Shown: positions 7,631 to 13,901, numbered from the stretch's first letter. The stretch is 16,082 nucleotides of DNA from Clostridiaceae bacterium UBA6085 (GCA_002428605.1 DIXH01000007.1:6958-23039), one strand, 5' to 3'. Notes: generated by a model from the letters alone, not told the origin. A program made the numbers and translations.

Positions 7631-7972
7631 ATGGCTCAGCAGAGAAAGCTCGGACGTCCGTCCGACCAGAGAAGGGCCATGCTGAGAGGACTTGTAACAA
7701 GCTTCCTCAAGTATGGCAAGATAGAGACTACAGTAACCAGGGCTAAGGAGACCAAGAACATCGCAGAGAAGATGATCACCCTCGCAAAGAGGGGAGACCT
7801 TCACGCGAGGAGACAGGTGGCTGCCTTCGTTCAGGAGCCTGCTGTAGTAAGTGATCTTTTTGAAAACATCGCTCCAAAGTACGCCGAGAGAAACGGCGGC
7901 TACACCAGGATCTACAAGGTAGGACCAAGGAGAGGCGACGGCGCAGAAGTAGCGATACTCGAGCTCGTCTAA
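7631..7972 (+). CDS. rplQ: 50S ribosomal protein L17
   Basis: L17 is a 50S protein located near the peptide exit tunnel. The 113-residue product has the short bacterial form. It starts MAQQRKLGRPSDQRRAMLRGL and continues YGKIETTVTRAKETKNIAEKMITLAKRGDLHARRQ. The conserved end is NGGYTRIYKVGPRRGDGAEVAILELV. A TAAGGAGGT site overlaps the rpoA stop. It is the last gene of the alpha operon, followed directly by hairpins and a terminator. Confidence 0.98.
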   Translation: MAQQRKLGRPSDQRRAMLRGLVTSFLKYGKIETTVTRAKETKNIAEKMITLAKRGDLHARRQVAAFVQEPAVVSDLFENIAPKYAERNGGYTRIYKVGPRRGDGAEVAILELV

Positions 7973-7977
7973 TTGTC

Positions 7978-7997
7978 CCGGGAACTTAGGTTCCTGG
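7978..7997 (+). other. Hairpin directly after rplQ
   Basis: Arms 7978-7985 (CCGGGAAC) and 7990-7997 (GTTCCTGG) can pair over eight positions, including one G-U, around a TTAG loop. It starts five bases after the rplQ stop and lies just before the strong terminator at 8005-8036. It lacks its own U-run, so I read it as an mRNA 3'-end stabilizer or an accessory pause hairpin. That role is inference. Confidence 0.5.
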
Positions 7998-8004
7998 TTG
8001 AAAC

Positions 8005-8036
8005 AAAAGGGACTAAGCGCGCTTAGTCCCTTTTTT
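8005..8036 (+). terminator. Rho-independent terminator of the alpha operon
   Basis: A perfect inverted repeat is centred between 8019 and 8020. GGGACTAAGC at 8009-8018 pairs with GCTTAGTCCC at 8021-8030, extended by four A-T pairs, and is followed by six T on the + strand. This is a classic intrinsic terminator ending the ribosomal operon. The flanking A-run and T-run also make it potentially functional on the minus strand, but no convergent gene is present. Confidence 0.93.
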
Positions 8037-8056
8037 CCAAATATCAGGATAAGTAG

Positions 8057-8081
8057 TGGAATCTGCGGGAATAAGATTCCA
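8057..8081 (+). other. Small hairpin in the ecfA leader
   Basis: TGGAATCT at 8057-8064 is the exact reverse complement of AGATTCCA at 8074-8081, separated by 9 bases. It lies between the ribosomal terminator and the ecfA1 ribosome binding site (GAGGAGG, 8094-8100). I see no convincing -35/-10 pair in 8037-8093. ecf transcription may therefore rely on read-through or a weak promoter that I cannot place. The function of the hairpin is unknown. Confidence 0.4.
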
Positions 8082-8105
8082 GTGCCTATCCATGAGGAGG
8101 AAGTT

Positions 8106-8966
8106 ATGGCTGATATAGATGAAAAGAAAGATATGATAAGGGCTGAAGGCCTTACTCATTACTATGACGACAGGGAGGATGCCGAGAAGGTGTATTCCCT
8201 TAACGGCGTCGACCTAACGATAAAGCAGGGCGAATTCGTTGTGATCCTCGGACATAACGGTTCAGGAAAATCAACCCTTGCAAAGCATATGAATGCGCTG
8301 CTTCTGCCTACGGGGGGGAAGATCTATGTGGACGGCATCGATGCCACTGACATAGAGAATACCTGGGAGGTAAGGAGAAGGGCAGGAATGGTGTTCCAGA
8401 ACCCTGACAACCAGATGGTCGCGACCATCGTGGAGGAGGATGTCGCCTTCGGACCTGAAAACCTTGGAGTTCCGCCCCTCGAGATCAGGAAGAGGGTAGA
8501 TGATTCCCTGAAGGAAGTCAACATGTACGAGTACAGGCGACATGAGCCTCACCTTTTATCAGGAGGACAGAAGCAAAGGGTAGCCATTGCAGGCATCCTT
8601 GCCATGAGGCCCAAATGCATAATACTTGATGAGCCTACCGCAATGCTTGACCCTTCGGGAAGGCAGGAGGTAATGAAGACCGTAAGGAAGCTCAACCAGG
8701 ACTTTGGAATCACAGTAGTACACATTACCCACTTCATGGAAGAGGCTGTCCAGGGTGACAGGATAATCGTCATGGAGGAAGGTAAGATCATAATAGATGA
8801 TATTCCCAGGAACGTGTTCAAGAATGTTGAACTCCTCAAGTCAGTGGGACTTGATGTTCCTCAGGTGACCGAACTGGCACATGAGCTGATCAAGGAGGGT
8901 ATTCCCCTTGAAGAGGGCATACTCAACATTGAGGAGATGGTGGAGGCGCTATGTCGATTAAAGTAG
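8106..8966 (+). CDS. ecfA1: ECF transporter ATPase EcfA1
   Basis: One of two ATPases that energize the shared (group II) energy-coupling-factor transporter for vitamins and metals at the membrane. I start at ATG 8106 because it sits five bases after GAGGAGG; the frame stays open upstream into the terminator, which cannot be coding. The 286-residue product has Walker A GHNGSGKST (49-57), the Q-loop in VFQNPDNQM (~97-104), signature LSGGQKQR (151-158), Walker B CIILDEP (171-177) and an H-loop histidine at THF (~209). VAFGPENLGVP is typical of EcfA. The last 16 bases overlap ecfA2. Confidence 0.95.
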   Translation: MADIDEKKDMIRAEGLTHYYDDREDAEKVYSLNGVDLTIKQGEFVVILGHNGSGKSTLAKHMNALLLPTGGKIYVDGIDATDIENTWEVRRRAGMVFQNPDNQMVATIVEEDVAFGPENLGVPPLEIRKRVDDSLKEVNMYEYRRHEPHLLSGGQKQRVAIAGILAMRPKCIILDEPTAMLDPSGRQEVMKTVRKLNQDFGITVVHITHFMEEAVQGDRIIVMEEGKIIIDDIPRNVFKNVELLKSVGLDVPQVTELAHELIKEGIPLEEGILNIEEMVEALCRLK

Positions 8967-9814
8967 AGAATCTGACTCACATATATATGCCTGGAACCCC
9001 CTTTGAGATGACGGCTCTTGACGATATCAGCCTTGAGCTGGAGGAAGGGAAGTTCTACGCGATAATAGGACATACAGGCTCAGGCAAATCCACGTTCATA
9101 CAGCACCTCAACGGACTGCTGAAGCCGACCTCGGGTAAGATCTTCATTGGTGATGTGGACATCACCGACAAGAAGACAGTCATGAGCGAGGTAAGGAAAA
9201 GGGTGGGACTTGTTTTCCAGTACCCGGAGTACCAGCTCTTTGAAGAGACCATAGAGAAGGACGTCGCATTCGGACCGAAGAACCTTGGGCTTCCGGAGGC
9301 GGAGATCCAGTCAAGGGTCAGGAAGGCAATGGAAATAGTAGGACTCGATTTTGAAAAGTACAGGAATCTCTCTCCCTTTGAGCTGTCCGGCGGACAGAAG
9401 AGAAGGGTTGCCATTGCAGGTGTAATTGCCATGGAACCCCAGGTCCTGATACTTGACGAGCCTACAGCGGGACTTGACCCCAAGGGCAGGGATGAGATAC
9501 TGGCGCAGATAATAAAGCTCCACGAATACTACAAGTCGACTGTAATCCTGGTAACTCACTCAATGGAGGATGTTGCGGAGATTGCCGACGAGGTCATCGT
9601 AATGAGCGATTCAAAGGTCATAATGAAGGGACTGCCAAGCGAAGTATTTACAAAGGCTGAGCTTCTTGAAAGCGTAGGCCTCGGCGCACCTCAGATTACC
9701 TATCTTATGAAGGCTTTGAAAGAGAAAGGCTTTGATGTATCCACCGACATATTCACGGTGAAGGACGCAAAGAAAGAGCTTCTCAGGCTGCTGAGGACGG
9801 GAGGGAAGTCATGA
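8951..9814 (+). CDS. ecfA2: ECF transporter ATPase EcfA2
   Basis: The partner ATPase of the ECF energizing module. The 287-residue product has Walker A GHTGSGKST (40-48), the Q-loop in VFQYPEYQLFEET (88-100), VAFGPKNLGLP, signature LSGGQKRR (145-152), Walker B VLILDEP (165-171) and switch-region THSMEDV. The YPEYQLFEET wording distinguishes EcfA2 from EcfA1 (NPDNQ). It starts inside ecfA1 (16-bp overlap), and its TGA overlaps the ecfT ATG, so all three are tightly coupled. The C-terminal ~60 residues form the EcfA dimerization tail. Confidence 0.95.
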   Translation: MSIKVENLTHIYMPGTPFEMTALDDISLELEEGKFYAIIGHTGSGKSTFIQHLNGLLKPTSGKIFIGDVDITDKKTVMSEVRKRVGLVFQYPEYQLFEETIEKDVAFGPKNLGLPEAEIQSRVRKAMEIVGLDFEKYRNLSPFELSGGQKRRVAIAGVIAMEPQVLILDEPTAGLDPKGRDEILAQIIKLHEYYKSTVILVTHSMEDVAEIADEVIVMSDSKVIMKGLPSEVFTKAELLESVGLGAPQITYLMKALKEKGFDVSTDIFTVKDAKKELLRLLRTGGKS

Positions 9815-10626
9815 TAAAGAATATTACGATCGGACAGTACATCCCTGGCGAATCCTTCATACATAAGCTTGATCCCAGGACCAAGATCCTGATTTCATTG
9901 CTGTTCATAATAAACCTGTTCCTGGTCAGGAACTTCGTAGGCTATGTTGCGGTATTTGCATTCATAGTCCTCATGGTGAAGGTCGCTAAGCTTTCGCCCA
10001 AGTACCTGTACAAGGGAATCAGACCGGTGTTCGTTCTGATACTGTTCACGGCGGCATTGAATCTGTTCGTGACCCAGGGAACCAGCGAGACGCTTCTTGT
10101 ACAGTTCAGCATCTTCAAGATATACAGAGAAGGCGTCTATCAGGCCATGTACATGACCTTCAGGCTCATGTTCCTCATAATGGGCACTTCGGTGCTGACC
10201 CTGACAACTTCCCCCATAGAGCTTACGGACGGCATAGAGAGCCTTCTGAAGCCATTCAAGAGGATCGGAGTGCCTGCCCACGAGCTTGCCATGATGATGA
10301 GCATTGCCTTGAGGTTCATACCCACCCTTATGGATGAGACCGACAAGATAATGAAGGCACAGATGGCAAGGGGAGCTGACTTCGAATCAAGGAACCTTAT
10401 CAAGAAGGCTCAGAGCCTCATACCTCTTCTCGTACCCCTGTTCATATCCTCCTTCAGAAGAGCCGAGGAGCTTGCCATGGCCATGGAGGCCAGGAGCTAC
10501 AGAGGCGGAGAGGGAAGGACCAGGATGAAGCAGCTTAAGTACACCAGGCGTGACGGAGTGGCATTCGCAGCCTTTGCAGTCCTTTTTGCCGCAACCTTTG
10601 CGCTGGGACTAACAAAGCTTATATGA
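9811..10626 (+). CDS. ecfT: ECF transporter transmembrane subunit EcfT
   Basis: EcfT is the membrane subunit that joins the two ATPases to interchangeable substrate-binding S components. The 271-residue product has several hydrophobic segments (for example LISLLFIINLFLVRNFVGYVAVFAFIVLMV). Its cytosolic coupling helices carry the two Ala-Arg motifs, AQMARGADF (~residues 183-191) and AMEARSYRGG (~226-235), which contact the ATPase grooves. The ATG overlaps the ecfA2 stop and the TGA overlaps the truA start. No S component lies nearby, as expected for a shared module. Confidence 0.95.
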   Translation: MIKNITIGQYIPGESFIHKLDPRTKILISLLFIINLFLVRNFVGYVAVFAFIVLMVKVAKLSPKYLYKGIRPVFVLILFTAALNLFVTQGTSETLLVQFSIFKIYREGVYQAMYMTFRLMFLIMGTSVLTLTTSPIELTDGIESLLKPFKRIGVPAHELAMMMSIALRFIPTLMDETDKIMKAQMARGADFESRNLIKKAQSLIPLLVPLFISSFRRAEELAMAMEARSYRGGEGRTRMKQLKYTRRDGVAFAAFAVLFAATFALGLTKLI

Positions 10627-11351
10627 ACATAAAGCTTCTCATAGAGTATGACGGGACCGCCTTTTCCGGATGGCAGAGGCAGCCCCATGCAAGGACAGTG
10701 CAGGGTGAACTTGAAAAGGCACTGTCTGACCTCCTCATGGAGGATATCAGGGTAGACGGTTCGTCAAGGACCGACAGCGGCGTACATGCACGTGAATATC
10801 CCGTGTCATTCCGGACAAACGGAAGGATACCTCCCGAAAGGATAGCCCTGGCAGTTAACGCAAAGCTTCCTGATGACATCAGGGCACTTTCCTCCATGGA
10901 GATGCCTGAAGGCTTCCATGCAAGGTACAGTTCTGACGGGAAGACTTATTCATACAGGATGCTGAGACGGAGACTTCCTTCAGCCATATACAGGAATTAC
11001 GCCTGCCTGGTGGAGGAGTCGATTGACCTTGAGAAGATGAAGGCTTCAGCAGAACTGTTCAGGGGATCGCATGATTTCCGCGGGTTCATGAGTACAGGCT
11101 CAAGCGACATGAACACGGTAAAGGAAATCAGGGAAATGAACCTCAGCGAGGAAGGAAACTTCATTATCCTTACCATCACAGCTTCAGGCTTCCTTTATAA
11201 CATGGCAAGGATCATTGCCGGAACCCTGATCGATGCCGGTATGGGGAAAATAGGGGAACCAGAAATACTAAGTATACTTGAGTCAGGCGTAAGGGGAAGG
11301 TCAAAACCGGCCCCTCCATGCGGACTTTATCTTGAAAAGGTATATTATTGA
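10623..11351 (+). CDS. truA: tRNA pseudouridine(38-40) synthase TruA
   Basis: TruA converts uridines at positions 38-40 of the tRNA anticodon arm to pseudouridine. The 242-residue product starts MNIKLLIEYDGTAFSGWQRQ. It carries the catalytic aspartate at residue 51 in SSRTDSGVHAR, plus FHARYSSDGKTYSYR and the C-terminal FLYNMARIIAGTLIDAGMGK. The ATG overlaps the ecfT stop (ATGA). Placement between ecfT and rplM is a common Firmicutes arrangement and suggests joint expression with the transporter. Confidence 0.97.
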   Translation: MNIKLLIEYDGTAFSGWQRQPHARTVQGELEKALSDLLMEDIRVDGSSRTDSGVHAREYPVSFRTNGRIPPERIALAVNAKLPDDIRALSSMEMPEGFHARYSSDGKTYSYRMLRRRLPSAIYRNYACLVEESIDLEKMKASAELFRGSHDFRGFMSTGSSDMNTVKEIREMNLSEEGNFIILTITASGFLYNMARIIAGTLIDAGMGKIGEPEILSILESGVRGRSKPAPPCGLYLEKVYY

Positions 11352-11412
11352 ACATTGGAAATGCTTTTGGTGCACCCTCACCGGGCAAATGTTGAAAATA
11401 AACCTGTTTTTT
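11351..11412 (+). terminator. Weak possible terminator after truA
   Basis: AACATT at 11351-11356 can pair with AATGTT at 11388-11393, and inside it GGTG (11369-11372) can pair with CACC (11379-11382). A run of seven T at 11406-11412 follows, but 13 bases downstream. This is not a clean intrinsic terminator, so truA transcripts may partly read through. The call rests on pairing only. Confidence 0.3.
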
Positions 11413-11454
11413 TAGATTTATTTGTTGTTTATATCTTCAAAATAAATCCGTTTT
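11395..11454 (+). repeat. Pair of imperfect 16-bp direct repeats
   Basis: AAAATAAACCTGTTTT at 11395-11410 and AAAATAAATCCGTTTT at 11439-11454 match at 14 of 16 positions with a 44-bp period. The first copy also forms an inverted repeat with TTTATTT at 11417-11423. They lie in the truA-rplM gap upstream of the rplM promoter, next to a TATAAT at 11459-11464 that has no good -35. They could bind a regulator or be chance AT-rich similarity. Confidence 0.4.
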
Positions 11455-11496
11455 GAAGTATAATATATTGGCACACGAGTGTCACCACGATTTTTA

Positions 11497-11526
11497 TTGA
11501 CATGAAAGTGGAACATGTAATATAAT
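11497..11526 (+). promoter_or_regulatory. Sigma-A promoter for rplM-rpsI
   Basis: A consensus -35 TTGACA at 11497-11502 and a consensus -10 TATAAT at 11521-11526 are separated by 18 bases. It is 107 bp upstream of the rplM start, which leaves room for a transcribed leader with hairpins. Both boxes are perfect, so strong expression is likely. Confidence 0.88.
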
Positions 11527-11545
11527 AATCGTGTTTGTTAATTTC

Positions 11546-11614
11546 CTGTAAGGATCCACTAGCCCCGGATCCTACAGTCGAGGATTACCTAAATACAATA
11601 GGAACTTAATTGTA
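11546..11614 (+). promoter_or_regulatory. Structured rplM leader, probable L13 autoregulatory element
   Basis: Two hairpins lie between the promoter and the rplM ribosome binding site (GGGAGG, 11622-11627). The first pairs 11546-11557 with 11567-11577 over 11 bp (core GGATCC with GGATCC), with one bulged A and a 9-base loop. The second pairs TACAAT (11594-11599) with ATTGTA (11609-11614). Firmicutes are known to carry an L13 leader RNA here that mediates feedback by L13. The match to that family is inferred from position and general shape, not from a covariance search. Confidence 0.6.
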
Positions 11615-11633
11615 GAGTTTCGGGAGGAAAGAA

Positions 11634-12068
11634 ATGAAGTCATATTTGGCAAAACCAGGTGAAGTAGAAAGAAAATGGTATGTGGTTGATGCAGCTGGAA
11701 AGCCTCTCGGTAGAGTGGCAAGCCAGGTCGCTACCATACTTAGAGGAAAGAACAAGCCGGAGTTCACACCTAACGTGGACACAGGAGATTTCGTAATCAT
11801 AATCAATGCTGAGAAGGCTGTGCTTACAGGCAAGAAGCTTGACCAGAAGATGATGAGGCACCACTCCAACTACCCAGGAGGACTTAAAGAGACTCCTTAC
11901 AGGGAAGTAATGGAAAAGAAGCCGGAGCTCGCTTTCACTGAAGCGGTAAGAAGGATGCTCCCGACTGGAGTCCTTGGAAGAGCCCAGCTGCTCAAGCTGA
12001 AGGTTTACAGAGGATCTAGCCATCCTCATGAGGCTCAGAACCCTGAAGTTCTTGAGCTTAAGTACTAG
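11634..12068 (+). CDS. rplM: 50S ribosomal protein L13
   Basis: L13 is an early-assembly 50S protein that binds 23S rRNA. The 144-residue product has normal length. Landmarks are WYVVDAAGKPLGRVASQVATILRGKNKPEFTPNVDTGDFVIIINA, KLDQKMMRHHSNYPGG, EAVRRMLPTGVLGRAQLLKLKVYRGSSHPHEAQNP. A GGGAGGAAAG site precedes the ATG. It is transcribed from the promoter at 11497-11526 through a structured leader, and rpsI follows 24 bp later. Confidence 0.98.
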   Translation: MKSYLAKPGEVERKWYVVDAAGKPLGRVASQVATILRGKNKPEFTPNVDTGDFVIIINAEKAVLTGKKLDQKMMRHHSNYPGGLKETPYREVMEKKPELAFTEAVRRMLPTGVLGRAQLLKLKVYRGSSHPHEAQNPEVLELKY

Positions 12069-12092
12069 AAGGACTGAGGGAGGATAAAAATT

Positions 12093-12485
12093 ATGGCAAA
12101 AGTACAGTACATAGGAACTGGCAGAAGAAAGAAGTCAGTTGCAAGAGTCAGACTCGTACCAGGCGAAGGCAAGGTAACGATAAACAAGAGAGACATCACG
12201 AACTATTTTGGACTTGAGACTCTCATAACAATAGTAAATCAGCCGCTCGTTCTCACTTCCACAAAGGACAGCTACGATGTTCTCGTAAATGTTCATGGTG
12301 GTGGATTCACAGGACAGGCTGGAGCAATAAGGCACGGAATTTCCAGAGCCCTGCTCAAGGCTGACATATCTCTTCGAGGAGACCTCAAGAAAGCAGGATT
12401 CCTTACAAGAGACCCAAGAATGAAGGAAAGAAAGAAGTACGGTTTGAAGAAGGCGAGGAGAAGCCCTCAGTTCTCAAAGAGATAA
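12093..12485 (+). CDS. rpsI: 30S ribosomal protein S9
   Basis: S9 has a long C-terminal tail that reaches the P-site tRNA. The 130-residue product begins MAKVQYIGTGRRKKSVARVRLVPGEG. It has VNVHGGGFTGQAGAIRHGISRALL and ends DPRMKERKKYGLKKARRSPQFSKR, the invariant S9 tail with its terminal SKR. A GGGAGGA site lies ahead of the ATG. It forms the rplM-rpsI operon. Its TAA stop is part of the first copy of a tandem repeat array. Confidence 0.98.
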   Translation: MAKVQYIGTGRRKKSVARVRLVPGEGKVTINKRDITNYFGLETLITIVNQPLVLTSTKDSYDVLVNVHGGGFTGQAGAIRHGISRALLKADISLRGDLKKAGFLTRDPRMKERKKYGLKKARRSPQFSKR

Positions 12486-12543
12486 GGATCACTATCCTTT
12501 CAAAAGGATCGCTATCCTTTCAAAAGGATCACTATCCTTTCAC
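12484..12543 (+). repeat. Three tandem 20-bp hairpin repeats
   Basis: Copies at 12484-12503, 12504-12523 and 12524-12543 read AAGGATCACTATCCTTTCAA, the same with G in place of the second-codon-position A of the loop (CGCT), and the same as the first with a final C. Each unit is a hairpin: AAGGAT pairs with ATCCTT around a four-base loop. The array starts on the last two bases of the rpsI stop codon and lies before the operon's terminator. It could be a protein-binding array, an mRNA stabilizer or a minisatellite. The function is unknown. Confidence 0.95.
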
Positions 12544-12564
12544 GTATTACAAGAAGAGTTACAG

Positions 12565-12596
12565 AACCTTCCAGGATTTATTCTGGGAGGTTTTTT
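12565..12596 (+). terminator. Rho-independent terminator of rplM-rpsI
   Basis: AACCTTCCAG at 12565-12574 pairs with CTGGGAGGTT at 12583-12592 (ten pairs including one G-U) around an eight-base loop, followed by further T to 12596. It ends the rplM-rpsI transcript and isolates the Fic gene that follows. Confidence 0.9.
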
Positions 12597-12617
12597 ATTG
12601 TGCATTTATGATTCGCA

Positions 12618-12667
12618 AATCTTTATAATAGCAAAGATTATGATTTTAAAATTTATAATTGCAAAGA
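12618..12667 (+). promoter_or_regulatory. Operator-like repeats upstream of the Fic gene
   Basis: TTTATAATAGCAAAGA (12622-12637) and TTTATAATTGCAAAGA (12652-12667) are 15/16 identical with a 30-bp period, close to three helical turns. The first overlaps an inverted repeat, AATCTTT (12618-12624) with AAAGATT (12633-12639). They sit directly upstream of, and run up to, the -10 box at 12675. This is where an autoregulating HTH protein would bind, but that binding is inferred. Confidence 0.55.
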
Positions 12668-12680
12668 AATGTGGTATAAT
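12652..12680 (+). promoter_or_regulatory. Probable promoter of the Fic gene
   Basis: A consensus -10 TATAAT lies at 12675-12680, with a weak -35 (TTTATA, 4 of 6) at 12652-12657, spaced by 17 bases. The weak -35 falls inside the second 16-bp direct repeat, so a protein bound there would block RNA polymerase. Confidence 0.6.
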
Positions 12681-12701
12681 ATTAGAGAGGATGGTGACGA
12701 A

Positions 12702-13625
12702 ATGCCAATTCAGTATAATAAGCTATTTCAGATTCTTTCGGAAAAGGGGATTGCAAAAACCGAGTTACAGAAGCAGATAGGGATGTCATCCTCAACAATG
12801 GCAAAGCTTTCAAAGAATGAAAATGTTTCTATAAAAATAATTGCTGATATTTGTAAAATTTTGAATTGCCAGCCAGGAGACATCATGGAGATGGTCAACC
12901 CTGTAGATAATCCTTTGCTTCAAAAGCTCAGAGAAGAGATGCAAATGAAGTTAAAGGGCGGAATATATCATCAGACACAGGTTAAGTTGTCATATAACTC
13001 GAATCGAATTGAAGGCAGCAAACTTTCAGAGGACCAAACCAGATATATTTATGAGACAAATACAATTGCAACAGAGAATGAAGAAACTGCATCTATAGAT
13101 GACATCATGGAGACGATAAATCATTTCCAGTGTTTTGACTATATGCTGGAAGTAGCTGATCAGGATTTGTCAGAAGCAATCATCAAAGACTTCCATAGGA
13201 TATTGAAATACAACACTTCAGATAGCAAAAAAGTTTGGTTTATGGTGGGTGATTACAAAAGCAAGCCCAATATGGTTGGGGATAAAATGACAGTTGCCCC
13301 TTCAAAGGTTAAGGGTGAAATGGCTAAATTGCTGATAGACTATAATCAGATTTCCAAGGTAACATTCGAGGATATAATAGAGTTCCATTATAAATTTGAA
13401 GCAATTCACCCTTTTCAAGATGGAAATGGAAGAGTCGGGCGAATGATCATATTTAAAGAGTGTTTGAAAAACAATATTGAACCTTTTATTATTGACGAAA
13501 AGCACAAGCAATTCTATTATCGCGGTCTGAATAATTTCCTGGAGGAAAGAGGTTATCTGATTGATACGTGCTATTCGGCACAAGACAGATACAAGGAGAT
13601 GATTGAGTACTTTATGAAAGAATAG
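12702..13625 (+). CDS. XRE-type HTH-Fic domain fusion protein
   Basis: The 307-residue protein joins an N-terminal Cro/C1-type helix-turn-helix (about residues 5-65, with KTELQKQIGMSSSTMAKLSKNENVS) to a Fic domain. The Fic active motif is complete: HPFQDGNGRVGR at 236-247, matching HxFx(D/E)GNGRxxR. It therefore should transfer AMP or another nucleotide to protein hydroxyls. An inhibitory motif SNRIEG (100-105; S-xxx-E-G) precedes the core, as in class II Fic proteins with a built-in antitoxin helix. I use ATG 12702; an upstream in-frame ATG at 12669 overlaps the promoter. It is AT-rich with many AAA codons, unlike its neighbours. Target unknown; role in stress or defence is inference. Confidence 0.92.
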   Translation: MPIQYNKLFQILSEKGIAKTELQKQIGMSSSTMAKLSKNENVSIKIIADICKILNCQPGDIMEMVNPVDNPLLQKLREEMQMKLKGGIYHQTQVKLSYNSNRIEGSKLSEDQTRYIYETNTIATENEETASIDDIMETINHFQCFDYMLEVADQDLSEAIIKDFHRILKYNTSDSKKVWFMVGDYKSKPNMVGDKMTVAPSKVKGEMAKLLIDYNQISKVTFEDIIEFHYKFEAIHPFQDGNGRVGRMIIFKECLKNNIEPFIIDEKHKQFYYRGLNNFLEERGYLIDTCYSAQDRYKEMIEYFMKE

Positions 13626-13817
13626 CCTCTGAAATTGTATAGAAAGCATATAAAAAACTCATGGCTGGCACTTTTCTTGTAACCGGGTATCATTACTGTA
13701 AATAGACCTATCATAAAGAACAAGGATATATGGAGTAATGATGATGAAATAATGCATATATTAGATGATGATAAGTAAATCAGGAATGAAATATGTGTGG
13801 TTAGGGCGGCGAGATAA
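13626..13817 (+). other. Relic-like intergenic DNA without an intact gene
   Basis: No complete gene is visible. A 14-codon frame starting at ATG 13661 (MAGTFLVTGYHYCK) stops at 13705. A second frame at 13683-13778 reads 31 codons without an ATG near its beginning and ends IWSNDDEIMHILDDDK. They could be the two halves of one gene broken by a frameshift, but I recognise no family. The segment lies between the Fic gene and the antitoxin-like fragment, so mobile or toxin-antitoxin debris is plausible. Confidence 0.35.
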
Positions 13818-13901
13818 ATGATAAAAATCAGATCAACTTCGGATTTGAGAAATAAATGTACAAGGATTGAAAAGGACGTAAGGGTGAGTGATTTTCGATG
13901 A
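13818..13901 (+). pseudogene. Truncated Phd/YefM-type antitoxin fragment
   Basis: A 27-codon frame reads MIKIRSTSDLRNKCTRIEKDV and then VRVSDFR-like residues before TGA at 13899-13901. The first ~21 residues resemble the N-terminus of Phd/YefM antitoxins (M-I-x-I-R-x-x-S-D-L-R-N-K...I-E-K), which neutralize RelE- or Doc-type toxins and bind their own promoter. The rest of the roughly 80-90 residue antitoxin and any toxin are missing. The frame runs out of phase into the hisJ-like start. I read this as the stub left by a deletion; the family match is from memory of the motif. Confidence 0.6.

Noticed and set aside
12484..12543. CRISPR array
   Set aside because: The 20-bp units abut directly with no unique spacers and no cas genes are nearby, so this is a tandem repeat.
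12598..12780. A 60-codon plus-strand frame upstream of and overlapping the Fic gene
   Set aside because: It spans the terminator tail, the operator-like repeats and the promoter, then overlaps the HTH coding region in another frame, so it is not a credible gene.
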